The notes: generated by a model not told the origin, from the letters alone. A DNA stretch of 64,000 nucleotides from VRUE01 sp963697695 (GCA_963697695.1 OY969094.1:2480001-2544000), one strand, 5' to 3'; shown: positions 8,256 to 16,313, numbered from the stretch's first letter. Program-made: numbers and translations.

Positions 8256-8906
8256 ATGCACAACCCACTGCGCTCAGAGGCGGACGCGTTTCGCTGGGTG
8301 GTGGTGATCGGCGGCGGTGCCATCGCTGTGATCGTCTTGACGCTGTTGACACGCCCGGTCTTCGGAGTGGTCTTGGCGGCGGCGCTGATCGGCTTCGGAG
8401 CGGGGGTGGCCTATCGCAGCTCACGCGGTTCGCTGCCACGCAGCGTGCAGCTCACGCGGGGCGGGGACGGCAAGCACCGGCTGCTCGTCGTCGCCAACGA
8501 GACCGTGGGCGGTGAGGCGCTGCTCGACGAGATCCAGGTCCGCTGCCGCAACCGCGAGAGTGAGATCCGCGTCGTCACGCCGGCCCTCGGCGTCTCTCGC
8601 GCGGAGCACTGGGCCTCTGACGTCGACGAAGCGATGGAGCTGGCGCGCCAGCGGATGGAGCTCTCGCTGATCGCGATCGGCGAGCTTGGCTTGAAGGCGA
8701 AGGGGGAGGTCGGCGATTCCAATCCCAACGTCGCGATCGAGGACGCCCTCCGCGTCTTCCCCGCTGACGAGATTCTGATCTCCACCCACCCTCCGGAGCG
8801 CTCGCGCTGGCTGGAGCACGGCGTGGTGGAGCAGGCGAGGGAGCAGATCGACCTGCCGATCGACCACGTCGTCGTCGACCTCGAGGCCGAGCGCACCGCT
8901 CATTGA
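8256..8906 (+). CDS. Membrane-anchored UspA-like protein
   Basis: A 216-residue protein with two N-terminal membrane helices (about 14-32 and 37-54) and one cytoplasmic UspA-like domain (about 72-210). The soluble part starts HRLLVVANETVGG and ends DEILISTHPPERSRWLEHG, a segment very similar to the second repeat of the oxidase-operon protein at 5297-6172. The same helix-helix-domain layout occurs again at 42651-43250. Its function is unknown; the shared C-terminal motif suggests a common ligand or partner within this family. It stands between an EEP gene and a coiled-coil gene and has no obvious operon partner. Confidence 0.7.
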   Translation: MHNPLRSEADAFRWVVVIGGGAIAVIVLTLLTRPVFGVVLAAALIGFGAGVAYRSSRGSLPRSVQLTRGGDGKHRLLVVANETVGGEALLDEIQVRCRNRESEIRVVTPALGVSRAEHWASDVDEAMELARQRMELSLIAIGELGLKAKGEVGDSNPNVAIEDALRVFPADEILISTHPPERSRWLEHGVVEQAREQIDLPIDHVVVDLEAERTAH

Positions 8907-8984
8907 CGGTTGCTCCACCGATTCGTCACAGGGTTGGCACATTCGCCGTGTCCGGCGAAACGTTCTGTCTTCTAGGCTGTCAGG

Positions 8985-9317
8985 ATGGAGCTGATGACCG
9001 CGAGGTGGACCGACGACCGCATGGATGACCTGAAGCACCAGGTCGACGATCTGGGCCGTCGCATGGATGAAGGGTTTGCGGAGCAGCGCAAGGAATTGAA
9101 CGCGCGCTTTGACCGGGTGGAGGCGCGATTCGACAAAGTCGATGAGCGCTTCGAAAGGATGGATGAGCGCTTCAACCGGACCCAGGAGATGGTCATCGGC
9201 CTGCATGCAACGGTTACGGGCCTGCATGCAACGGTCACTCGGTTCGCCCTGGCTATGGTCGTGGCTCTGATGGGCCTGGTCGCCACCCAGGCCGGCCTGA
9301 TCCTGACTCAGCTCTGA
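8985..9317 (+). CDS. Coiled-coil protein with C-terminal membrane anchor
   Basis: A 110-residue protein. Residues 10-65 form heptads with repeated RFD-, RFE- and RFN-type segments (VEARFDKVDERFERMDERFN), a strong coiled coil. It ends in one membrane helix (about 88-108), so it is probably a tail-anchored oligomer facing the cytoplasm. A seven-residue unit, GLHATVT, is repeated directly before the helix and is encoded by two nearly identical 21-base copies (about 9198-9239), a recent duplication. Similar proteins occur widely in bacteria without a known role. The stop codon lies inside an inverted repeat shared with the convergent ctaA. Confidence 0.6.
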   Translation: MELMTARWTDDRMDDLKHQVDDLGRRMDEGFAEQRKELNARFDRVEARFDKVDERFERMDERFNRTQEMVIGLHATVTGLHATVTRFALAMVVALMGLVATQAGLILTQL

Positions 9318-9323
9318 GTCAGG
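9302..9323. terminator. Perfect inverted repeat holding both convergent stop codons
   Basis: Bases 9302-9311 (CCTGACTCAG) are the exact reverse complement of 9314-9323, with two bases between. In RNA this would form a 9-bp stem with a four-base loop from either strand. The stop of the coiled-coil gene (9315-9317) and the stop of ctaA (9308-9310) are both inside it. No T-run follows on either side, so it is not a classical intrinsic terminator. It may still separate the two converging transcripts or protect their 3' ends. Confidence 0.55.
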
Positions 9324-10285
9324 GCGGGAGCCGGGCTGTCTGCCTGGGCTTGCGGCCTGTCCAGTTCGTTCTGCGTTTCCCGCGGCTCGAGCCGCCCCGC
9401 AGTAGCCACGGTCCAGAGCATCGCCAGCCAGGTGACGGTGGCGAGGGCGACGTGGACCCAGACGATCTCCGAGGGCAGCTCCAGCGACCACTGGAGCCCG
9501 CCGATGAGGCCCTGGAGGGCCAACAGGCCGATTACCGCGGTCAGGGCCCGTATTGCGCGCCTATCGCCTCCTGGACGGCGCAGAAGGAGCCAGACGGCTA
9601 TCGCTGCCAGGCCGAAGATGGCGGCGATCGCCGAGTGGCGCTGGACGACCCACTCGAGGGTCTGGGTTCCCTGGAAGTCGAAGCGGTGGACCAGCTCGCC
9701 TTCGTGAGCTCCCGCATGGGGGCCGGAGGCGGTGGCGATGGTGCCGGCGAGGATCGTCAGCTGGCCGAGGGGGACAAGCGCCCGAACGGCCCAGACCCCC
9801 AGGCGATCGCGGGAGTGACGGCGCTCTCCCGGTTCGTAGCGCGAGCACCAGGCAAGGGCGAAGGCCGCGTCGAGCAGCAGCATCGAGAGGATGAAGTGGC
9901 ACATCACCAGGCCCGGGGCGAGGTGGTACTTGACGACCAGTGCCCCGAGGATCGCCTGGCCGATCACTCCCAGCGGCAGCAGCGCGCCGAACAGCGCCAG
10001 GTGGCCGCGGAACGGCCGGCGGAACCAGGCGAGCGCGCTGGCGGCGATGACGGCTAGGCCGACGAACCCGGTCAACAGCCTGTTGCCGTACTCGATCACG
10101 GCGTGGGTGTCGAGCGGCGGCACCGTTTTGCCGTAGCACTTGGGCCAGTCCGGGCAGCCGAGTCCCGATCCGGTGAGGCGGACCGCGGCGCCCGTCAGCA
10201 CGATCAGCGAGAGTGCTGCGAGGGCGACCAGCGTCACCTTCGCGTAGAGCTGCGGCGTGATCTTGAAGCGCTCACGCATCGCCAC
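9308..10285 (-). CDS. ctaA: Heme A synthase
   Basis: A 325-residue COX15/CtaA family protein with about eight membrane helices. It oxidises the methyl group of heme O to a formyl group, making the heme A needed by the oxidase at 2588-6956. The family hallmark TGSGLGCPDWPKCYG (about residues 35-50), with its Cys pair on the outer face, is intact. Later conserved segments include the His-bearing stretches around ALVVKYHLAPGLVMCHF and VVQRHSAI. The gene lies 50 bases downstream of the di-heme cytochrome gene on the same strand. CtaB, its substrate supplier, is encoded at 12020-12913. Confidence 0.93.
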   Translation of the reverse strand: MAMRERFKITPQLYAKVTLVALAALSLIVLTGAAVRLTGSGLGCPDWPKCYGKTVPPLDTHAVIEYGNRLLTGFVGLAVIAASALAWFRRPFRGHLALFGALLPLGVIGQAILGALVVKYHLAPGLVMCHFILSMLLLDAAFALAWCSRYEPGERRHSRDRLGVWAVRALVPLGQLTILAGTIATASGPHAGAHEGELVHRFDFQGTQTLEWVVQRHSAIAAIFGLAAIAVWLLLRRPGGDRRAIRALTAVIGLLALQGLIGGLQWSLELPSEIVWVHVALATVTWLAMLWTVATAGRLEPRETQNELDRPQAQADSPAPALTQS

Positions 10286-10335
10286 GGGATGATGTCAAGC
10301 GACCGTGCCGGGCAAGGTCGCGACGGCTGGGAGCT

Positions 10336-11055
10336 TCAGCCGGCTTTGGACTGCGAGCCGGCTTTGCCTCCCGCGCCACCTTTGGCGGTCGAGTCGATCA
10401 GGTACTGGACGAGGTCGTCGAGTTCTTTCGCACTGATCAGCGTCTCGTAGTTGGCCGGCATCACGTTGGGCGGGTAGCCTTTCGCGATCGCGGCGTTGGG
10501 GTCGACGATCGACCGGTGGATCATCGCCGCGCTCTGACCGGGCAGCACCGCGTCGAGGTCGGGCCCGGTCACACCACCCGATTTGGCGGCGGCAAGCGTG
10601 TGGCAGGCGTCGCAGCCGTTGTTGGCGAATACCTGAGCGCCCGGCCCACCCGGCACCTGAGGCGGCGCAGCGCCCGGCACGCCCGCGTAGAGGGCGACGT
10701 AGGCGGCGACGTCCTGAAGGTCCTGGCCGGTGACGATGTCGGCCGGCATCGAGACGGCGGGGTTGGAGGTCGAGGGCCGGGGGAACTCGACCTGAGCTTC
10801 GACGACCCCTTCGACCGTCTCGTCGCTCTGTCCGGAGGCGCGGGCCGCGGCGAAGGCATCGTCGAGGTCGGGACCGATCTGAGCCTTGCTGCCGGCCTGT
10901 GCCATCGCGTGGCAGGTGCCGCACTTTTCCCTGAACAGGATGCGCCCCTGCTCGACGTCGGCGGTGCTGGTGCCGCAGCCGGAGATCGGCAGGGCGACCG
11001 CGGCCAGGGCGGCGAGAAGGAGAAGCAGGCGGATGGGGTTCGGCGACTTGGACAT
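10336..11055 (-). CDS. Di-heme cytochrome c lipoprotein
   Basis: A 239-residue exported electron carrier. The N-terminal signal ends in a lipobox (LPISGC, Cys27), so the protein should be anchored to the outer face of the membrane. Two class I cytochrome c domains follow: the first heme site is CGTCH (45-49) with a MPADI Met ligand candidate near 103, and the second is CDACH (148-152) with VMPANYE near 195. It is probably the electron donor to the oxidase, because the oxidase subunit II here lacks a fused cytochrome domain. It is transcribed together with ctaA. The C-terminus is a Gly/Ala/Lys-rich tail. Confidence 0.88.
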   Translation of the reverse strand: MSKSPNPIRLLLLLAALAAVALPISGCGTSTADVEQGRILFREKCGTCHAMAQAGSKAQIGPDLDDAFAAARASGQSDETVEGVVEAQVEFPRPSTSNPAVSMPADIVTGQDLQDVAAYVALYAGVPGAAPPQVPGGPGAQVFANNGCDACHTLAAAKSGGVTGPDLDAVLPGQSAAMIHRSIVDPNAAIAKGYPPNVMPANYETLISAKELDDLVQYLIDSTAKGGAGGKAGSQSKAG

Positions 11056-11178
11056 GCGGCGCGAAGCGCGCCGGAGTCTATATGTCGGGGCGCTCCGAAA
11101 AGCAGCTTGCGGTGCAGCGGCGTCGGGTAGGCTTGAGCTGATTCACACGATCTAGCAACCGACGACGGAAGGCGGCAG

Positions 11179-11577
11179 ATGCTGGTACGGGAAGGGATGT
11201 CGGAGGTGGTTCTGACCGTCGGTCCGACGCACACGCTGCGCGAGGCGGCGGCGATGATGACCGAGAAGGGAATCGGTGCGGCGCTGGTCAGCGACGACGA
11301 GACGCCGGTGCCCTGCATCGTCACCGAGCGCGACATCCTGCTCTCGCTCGGCCACGGCGAGGACCCCGATGCGGAGCGTGTCGCCGACCACATGAGCGAC
11401 AGCGTGATCGCCGCTTCGCCGGACTGGAGCCTCGAGCGGGCTGCGGCCGAGATGTCCCGGCGCGGCATCCGCCACCTGGTCGTCTATGACGGGCCCGAGC
11501 TGGTCGGCGTGCTCTCGATGCGCGACATAGTCCGCGTCTGGACGAGCGACGGCGCCACCTCGGGCATGACGCCCTGA
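11179..11577 (+). CDS. CBS-domain pair protein
   Basis: A 132-residue protein made almost entirely of two CBS motifs (about 8-62 and 72-125) that would form one Bateman module binding an adenosine nucleotide. The first includes LREAAAMMTEKGIGAALVSD and the second LERAAAEMSRRGIRHLVVYD. Both end with the usual turn, IVTERDIL and VLSMRDIV. Single-module CBS proteins usually sense energy state and act on a partner protein. It is transcribed away from the cytochrome c gene. A GGAAGG sequence stands seven bases before the ATG. The partner is not apparent. Confidence 0.85.
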   Translation: MLVREGMSEVVLTVGPTHTLREAAAMMTEKGIGAALVSDDETPVPCIVTERDILLSLGHGEDPDAERVADHMSDSVIAASPDWSLERAAAEMSRRGIRHLVVYDGPELVGVLSMRDIVRVWTSDGATSGMTP

Positions 11578-11605
11578 TACCGGCGCCTCTCTTGGTCTCA
11601 GAACG

Positions 11606-11896
11606 TCAGACCCGAGGTGGAGAGATTTGTTCCACTGGGAGCACGGCGCCGCGGACCCGCTGCTTGCGGGGGAGGCGGTAGTAATCGCGAATCGAGCCCC
11701 GGGCCATGCTGCGGAAGGCGGCAAGGGCGATGACGATGCCGATGATCGAGTAGATCCAGCCGCGGACCATGAATCCCTGGGCGAAGATTCCGCAAACCGC
11801 CAGGGCGAGGGCAAAACCGAAGAAGACCGGGGCCCAGGAAGGCCGCGGGGAGTAGACGAGCTCGCCGGGCTCAGCGATGTGCCGGTGCTCGCTCAC
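11606..11896 (-). CDS. Small membrane protein, putative oxidase accessory subunit
   Basis: A 96-residue protein with two membrane helices (about 20-40 and 46-63) and a basic C-terminal region with YYRLPRKQR. The N-terminus, SEHRHIAEPGELVY, is hydrophilic. It is the last gene of a reverse-strand block that contains the second oxidase subunit pair and ctaB. Its size and layout resemble the small accessory subunits (subunit IV) of actinobacterial oxidases, but I see no decisive motif. It starts with a GTG that overlaps the stop of the 37-residue gene upstream (GTGA). Its function is inferred from position only. Confidence 0.6.
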   Translation of the reverse strand: MSEHRHIAEPGELVYSPRPSWAPVFFGFALALAVCGIFAQGFMVRGWIYSIIGIVIALAAFRSMARGSIRDYYRLPRKQRVRGAVLPVEQISPPRV

Positions 11897-12006
11897 GATG
11901 CGATGTAGAGCATTGCGGCTACGAAGCAGAGCGCGAAGATCGCTGCGGCGATGCCACCGGCCACCAAGCCGGCACCCATACTGCTTCTTGCGGTCTCGCG
12001 ATCCAC
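11893..12006 (-). CDS. 37-residue single-helix membrane protein
   Basis: A short reading frame starts at GTG (12004-12006) and ends in TGA overlapping the GTG of the next gene. The predicted protein has a short charged N-terminus (MDRETARSS) and one hydrophobic helix (AGLVAGGIAAAIFALCFV), ending LYIAS. An ATG nine codons in gives a 28-residue alternative. Tiny single-helix proteins are common partners of terminal oxidases, and this one is sandwiched between ctaB and the 96-residue membrane gene with a four-base overlap. The evidence is position, hydrophobicity and coupling; there is no clear ribosome-binding site for the GTG. Confidence 0.5.
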   Translation of the reverse strand: MDRETARSSMGAGLVAGGIAAAIFALCFVAAMLYIAS

Positions 12007-12019
12007 GCCGGGATTTCTA

Positions 12020-12913
12020 CTAGACCAAGCGGTCGAGCGGCATCGCCAGGAACAGCAGCGCCAGGTAGGCGAGCGAGAAGAGATAGGTACGCAGCGCCCA
12101 GCGGCGGTCGGCGTTGCGCAGCAGGCGCACCGCGAAGTAGATGAAAGCGGCCCCGAGCGTCATCGAAGCAAACAGGTACTCGATGCCGAAGCCGCCGGCG
12201 CAGAACGGCAGCTGGGTCACCGCATAGAGCAGCACCGTGTAGAGGAGGATCTGACGGCGGGTCTCGGCCTCGCCACGGACCACCGGCAGCATCGGGATGT
12301 TGGCCTTGGCGTACTCGTCCTTCATCAGCAGCGAGAGCGCCCAGAAGTGCGGGGGCGTCCAGAAGAAGACGATCGCGAAGAGGTAGAAGGCGGTGCCGCT
12401 GAGGCCATCGGTGACGGCCGCCCAGGCGACCAAGGGCGGTACCGCGCCGGCGGCGCCGCCGATGACGATGTTCTGCGGGGTGCGCCGCTTGAGCCAGAGC
12501 GTGTAGACGAAGACGTAGCCGAAGAGGCCGGAGAGCGAGAGGGCCGCGGCGAGCGGATTGACCGTGAGCGAGAGCAGAGTGAAGGAGGCAGCGCCGAGCA
12601 GGACGCCGAAGGCAATCGCGGCCTGGGGAGAAACCCTGCCGCCGGCGACTGGGCGATCTGCCGTGCGGGCCATGATCCGGTCGATATCGCGGTCGATCGC
12701 GTGGTTGATCGCACCGGCACCGCCGGCCGAAAGGGCGCCGCCGAGACAGGTGAGGAGGACGAGGCCGATCGACGGGTCGCCGGCCACGTACATCGTCGTG
12801 ATCGTGGTCAGCAGCAGCAGCGACTGCACCTTCGGCTTGGTCAGCGTGACGTAGTCGCGGAGGACCGTCAGTGCTGCTGGCCGGCGGGAGACCGCCGCTG
12901 CCGTCGCTTCCAT
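12020..12913 (-). CDS. ctaB: Protoheme IX farnesyltransferase (heme O synthase)
   Basis: A 297-residue UbiA-family prenyltransferase that attaches a farnesyl group to heme B, making heme O, the substrate of CtaA. The two Asp-rich motifs are visible: NHAIDRDIDRIMARTADRP near residues 75-93 and the later LLMKDEYAKANIPMLPVV near 205-222. About eight membrane helices are predicted. I start it at MEATAAAV, six bases after the stop of the degenerate subunit I gene; a longer in-frame extension overlaps that gene and is not conserved-looking. It is the only ctaB in the window and must serve the functional oxidase encoded at 2.6-7.0 kb. Confidence 0.93.
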   Translation of the reverse strand: MEATAAAVSRRPAALTVLRDYVTLTKPKVQSLLLLTTITTMYVAGDPSIGLVLLTCLGGALSAGGAGAINHAIDRDIDRIMARTADRPVAGGRVSPQAAIAFGVLLGAASFTLLSLTVNPLAAALSLSGLFGYVFVYTLWLKRRTPQNIVIGGAAGAVPPLVAWAAVTDGLSGTAFYLFAIVFFWTPPHFWALSLLMKDEYAKANIPMLPVVRGEAETRRQILLYTVLLYAVTQLPFCAGGFGIEYLFASMTLGAAFIYFAVRLLRNADRRWALRTYLFSLAYLALLFLAMPLDRLV

Positions 12914-12918
12914 CGAGC

Positions 12919-14595
12919 TCAGGCTACCGGCTGCGATTCCGGTGCCGCCGCCTGCTCGCTTCGGCGCGTGCGATGGGCGATCGCCTCGCGGATGTCGCGC
13001 ATCGGCCGGTCGCTGCGCACGTCGGGCAGCACGTCGAAGTTGTGCGGCTCCGGCGGCGAGGGCGCGAACCACTCGAGCGAGTCGCCACCCCACTGGTCGT
13101 GCCCGGCACGGGCCCCGTTCGTGCGGCTGACGATCGCGTTGACCAGCGTCAGCACGATTCCGATCGCAAGCACTAGGGTGCCGATCGAGGCGACCAGGTT
13201 TTCGGCGTTGACGCCGGTGCTGTCGAAGAACTTGTAGGCGTCGATCACCTGGCCGTTATCGGCGCCGGCGAGGAAGAGCGGGGCGAAGGCGAGCAGGGTG
13301 CCGACGGCCATGGTCCAGAAGGAGATCCGCGCCAGGGTCTCGCCCATCGTGCGCCCGGTCATCTTCGGGAACCAGTAGTGGAGGGCCGCGAAGCCGCCGA
13401 AGACGCTGCCGCCGACCAGGGCGAAGTGGGTCGCCGCGGTGGCGTCGGTCGTGTTCTTCAGCTGCCAGGCGACGGCGACCATCGAGTGGACCATCTCGGA
13501 ACCGATCCCGATCGAGATCGACGAGATCGCTCCGGCGGCGAAGATCACCGGCGCTCGCAGGTGCGTCGCGCCGCCGATCATGGTCGCGATCAGGTTGAAG
13601 ACGATCAGCCCGAAGGGAACGATCAGGGCCAGCGACATGATCATCGCGAAGTACATCCAGCCGATCCCGATCGGCGCGGTCAGCATGTTCTGCATCCAGG
13701 CGAGGGTGCCGATCACGGCGATTGCGACCAGCGAGCCGATGACGGCGCTGCGGTTGAAGAGCGGCTTGCCGGCGAAGACCGGGACGATCTCGGCGATCGC
13801 AGCCAGCGCGACGATCAGGATCAGCATGTAGGAGCCGGTGAAGAAGATCCAGCTCAGGTGCTGCCAGAGCAGCGGCGCGCCGCCCGAGCCGTCGGCGAAG
13901 AAGATGCCGTCGAAGTTGCGGTCGATCAGCAGCATCGCGATCGCGGCCAGCATCACCGGCCCGATCACCAACAGCAGCCAGGATGAGATCGCCGCCGCCC
14001 AAGCGAAGACGGGCAGTCGCCGCCAGGCCATGCCGGGCGCGCGCAGGCGGCGCAGCGTGGTCACAAGGTCAATGGCCAGCAGGACGAACCCGAGCGTTGC
14101 CAGGCCGGTGGCTGCGGCCCAGGCGTCGACCCCGTTGTCGGGCAGGAAGGCGAGCTCGGAGAGCGGCGGCAGCGGGTTGACGCCGGCCTCGGAGGGGGTG
14201 AAGAGGAAGCCGGCGTAGAGCACGGTGGCTGCGGCGATGAAGAGCCAAACCCCGACTTGCCCGACGCGGGGCAGGGCGGTGCCGCGGGCGCCGATCTGCA
14301 GCGGCGTCAGGTAATAGAGGAAGCCCAGCGCGAGCGGCAGGGCGACGAAGAAGATAGCGGTCGCCCCGTAGAGCGAGAGCATCCGGTTGAAGGTGACGGG
14401 GGAGAGGAAGGTGTTCTCCGGGATCAGCAGCTGCAGCCGCATCAGCAGCAGCTCGACCAGCGCGATGACCAGGAAGCCGAGCGCGCCTGTGATCAGGATT
14501 CGGCCGAGATCCTTGTGGTCGGCGCTGGTCGCGATCTCGATCCAGCGCGGACGGCGACGGGGAAAGCCGTCGATGACGATCTCGGGACGAGTCAT
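12919..14595 (-). CDS. Cytochrome oxidase subunit I homologue lacking heme and CuB ligands
   Basis: A 558-residue member of the heme-copper oxidase subunit I fold with about 12 helices. Alignment to the true CtaD is anchored by LRAPGMAWRRLPV and HYWFPKMTGR. Almost every metal ligand is replaced: the helix II heme a His is Y76, the CuB ligands are T253, Q302 and N303, and the heme a3 His is A388. Only H390 remains. The D- and K-channel residues are also lost (G105 and I331). The reading frame is intact and starts inside the stop of its subunit II partner (ATGA), so it is not a decaying gene. It cannot reduce oxygen by the known mechanism. Confidence 0.85.
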   Translation of the reverse strand: MTRPEIVIDGFPRRRPRWIEIATSADHKDLGRILITGALGFLVIALVELLLMRLQLLIPENTFLSPVTFNRMLSLYGATAIFFVALPLALGFLYYLTPLQIGARGTALPRVGQVGVWLFIAAATVLYAGFLFTPSEAGVNPLPPLSELAFLPDNGVDAWAAATGLATLGFVLLAIDLVTTLRRLRAPGMAWRRLPVFAWAAAISSWLLLVIGPVMLAAIAMLLIDRNFDGIFFADGSGGAPLLWQHLSWIFFTGSYMLILIVALAAIAEIVPVFAGKPLFNRSAVIGSLVAIAVIGTLAWMQNMLTAPIGIGWMYFAMIMSLALIVPFGLIVFNLIATMIGGATHLRAPVIFAAGAISSISIGIGSEMVHSMVAVAWQLKNTTDATAATHFALVGGSVFGGFAALHYWFPKMTGRTMGETLARISFWTMAVGTLLAFAPLFLAGADNGQVIDAYKFFDSTGVNAENLVASIGTLVLAIGIVLTLVNAIVSRTNGARAGHDQWGGDSLEWFAPSPPEPHNFDVLPDVRSDRPMRDIREAIAHRTRRSEQAAAPESQPVA

Positions 14596-15290
14596 GGCGT
14601 TTCTTCGCTTTCGATCAGTTCGACGACCCGGTCCTGGGCGCTCTGGATGTCGCTTTTTTGGCTCTCGAGGAAGTCTTTGTACTCCTCTGCCGAGACCACT
14701 TCGACTGCGGTCCGCATCGCTGCATAGGCCTGGCCGGAGAGGGTCGCCGACCGGCCCTCGAAGAGGCCCTCTTCATCGGCGCGGAAGACGACTCGGTTGG
14801 TCTTGCCCGGGACCGCGTCCCGCTTGCCCGACAGCGACGGCACGTCCCAGGTGTGGACGACGTCGGTGGAGACCAGGTCGAGGCTGACGCTGGTGTCGAC
14901 CGGGACGACGAGCTTGTAGTAGGTGAAGGCGGAGTTGGGGTAGTCGTAGCGCCACAGCCACTGCTGCCCGGTCGCCTTGATCCTCAGCGGCTCCGAATGG
15001 GAGACCTGCAGGCCTTCCGGGCCGGTGGCCGGCGTCTCGCGCGCCTTGTCGGTGAAGACGATGCTGACGACGAGGAGCGCGACGGCGAAGATCGCCAGGC
15101 CGCTGCCGACCCGGAGCTGGACCCCGCGCCCGCCGCGTACCTGGCGCGGCTCGGCGCCCCGGCCGGCGCGATAGCGCCGCAGGGCGTAGATCAGCCCGAC
15201 GTTGATCGCGATGATGACAATCGTCGCGACGACGGTGCCGATGCTGAGCAGAGTGTCGATCTGGTCGGTGCCAGGAGAGTGGGGCGCCAA
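14592..15290 (-). CDS. Cytochrome oxidase subunit II homologue lacking the CuA site
   Basis: A 232-residue protein with two N-terminal helices and a cupredoxin-like outer domain, including the subunit II signatures GQQWLWRYDYP and the DVVHTWDVPSLSGKRDAVPG segment. In the CuA loop, both cysteines are Ser (S181 and S185), Glu is T183 and the second His is Y189. H146 and M192 remain. CuA assembly is therefore not expected. It is the first gene of the reverse block and overlaps the ligand-free subunit I gene by four bases. The pair probably forms a complex with a structural, assembly or sensing task; the role is unknown. Confidence 0.82.
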   Translation of the reverse strand: MAPHSPGTDQIDTLLSIGTVVATIVIIAINVGLIYALRRYRAGRGAEPRQVRGGRGVQLRVGSGLAIFAVALLVVSIVFTDKARETPATGPEGLQVSHSEPLRIKATGQQWLWRYDYPNSAFTYYKLVVPVDTSVSLDLVSTDVVHTWDVPSLSGKRDAVPGKTNRVVFRADEEGLFEGRSATLSGQAYAAMRTAVEVVSAEEYKDFLESQKSDIQSAQDRVVELIESEETP

Positions 15291-15368
15291 AGCGCGGCCA
15301 TTCTAATCACGCGGCGCGGCGTGCTGCCGCCCCCCGGCGTCTGTCGCCGACCTATACTCGCCGACCTG

Positions 15369-16313
15369 ATGAAGGTGCGCTCGCGGCCATCTCCGGCGCT
15401 TCGCGCTGCGGTGCGCGCCGGGGCGGCCGGTGCTCTCGCCGCGGCGGTCGCTGTGCCGCTGTTGCGCCGTCGCGCGCGTATCCCGGCCCCGGTGACCGTC
15501 GCCGCCTGCGCTTCCGGCCCGCTGGCGCTCGCCGTGCTGCGCCCCCGCTCGCACAAACGAGACATCGCCCTCTTCGCGCTGCAGATGTGGGCGTTCACGA
15601 TGGTTCACGAGCTTCCCTTCGACGATCCCGAGCGCCTGCGGCGGCGCCTGCGCACCCGCTACCCGATCGCGATCGACCGCGCGATCGGCCTTGGCCGGCT
15701 GCCCAACGTCCGCCTGCAGCGGGCGTTGTCCCGCCTCGGCCGGGTGGGCACGATCGACCGCTTTCTCACCTGGGTTCACTGGCTCTGGTTCCTCGAGCCC
15801 TATTTCGCTCTGCTCTTCATCCTGATTCGCCATCCCGAGCGCTTCCCTCGCGCCGCGCGCCAGCTCGCGGCTGTCTTCGACATCGGCTGCATCGGCTACT
15901 TCGCGGTCCCCACGTCGCCGCCCTGGTGGGCCTCCGAGCAGGGGCACACGGAGGAAGAGGTGCGCCGGATCATGGTCGGGGTCGGCGAAGAGACCTGGCG
16001 TTCGGCCTGGCCGGCGATGTACGGGGCGCTGGGCGGCAACCCCTGGGCGGCGATGCCCTCGCTGCACTTCGCCACCTCGACGATGGCAGCGATCTCGCTT
16101 TCGGAGGCGGGCCGCGTCGAGGGCGCTGTGGGTTGGGGCTATGCCCTCACCCTGGGCTTCGCCCTCGTCTACCTGGGCGAGCACTACGTCACCGATCTCG
16201 CTGCCGGCGCGGGGCTCGTCGTCGCCGTACGTCGGGGCGAGCCGCTGGCGGAACCGCTGATCCACGGCGTGAATCGAGGGCTGCGGCGCTTGGAGCGCCT
16301 CGCGAGCGGGTAA
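15369..16313 (+). CDS. PAP2-superfamily membrane phosphatase/phosphotransferase
   Basis: A 314-residue membrane protein with the two better conserved PAP2 phosphatase motifs: AMPSLHFATS (motif 2, catalytic-acid His, near residue 232) and GEHYVTDLAAG (motif 3, nucleophilic His and Asp, near 272). Motif 1 is not clear. This pattern matches the inositol phosphotransferase-like branch, which works on phospholipid or phosphoinositol headgroups. The N-terminal 35 residues are basic, followed by membrane helices. It is divergent from the oxidase-like operon and 10 bases upstream of a flippase-like gene, so both may belong to lipid metabolism. The substrate is unknown. Confidence 0.78.
   Translation: MKVRSRPSPALRAAVRAGAAGALAAAVAVPLLRRRARIPAPVTVAACASGPLALAVLRPRSHKRDIALFALQMWAFTMVHELPFDDPERLRRRLRTRYPIAIDRAIGLGRLPNVRLQRALSRLGRVGTIDRFLTWVHWLWFLEPYFALLFILIRHPERFPRAARQLAAVFDIGCIGYFAVPTSPPWWASEQGHTEEEVRRIMVGVGEETWRSAWPAMYGALGGNPWAAMPSLHFATSTMAAISLSEAGRVEGAVGWGYALTLGFALVYLGEHYVTDLAAGAGLVVAVRRGEPLAEPLIHGVNRGLRRLERLASG

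Noticed and set aside
11951..13237. 428-codon forward frame opposite ctaB
   Set aside because: Antisense shadow of ctaB and of the degenerate subunit I gene, with no protein-like features.
12919..14595. Idea that the second subunit I is a nitric oxide reductase or B/C-type oxidase with shifted ligands
   Set aside because: Those families keep the six His ligands. Here anchors on both sides of each site align without gaps and show the His replaced.
12919..15290. Idea that the ligand-free oxidase genes are ordinary pseudogenes
   Set aside because: Both frames are full length, well conserved outside the metal sites and translationally coupled, which does not fit decay.
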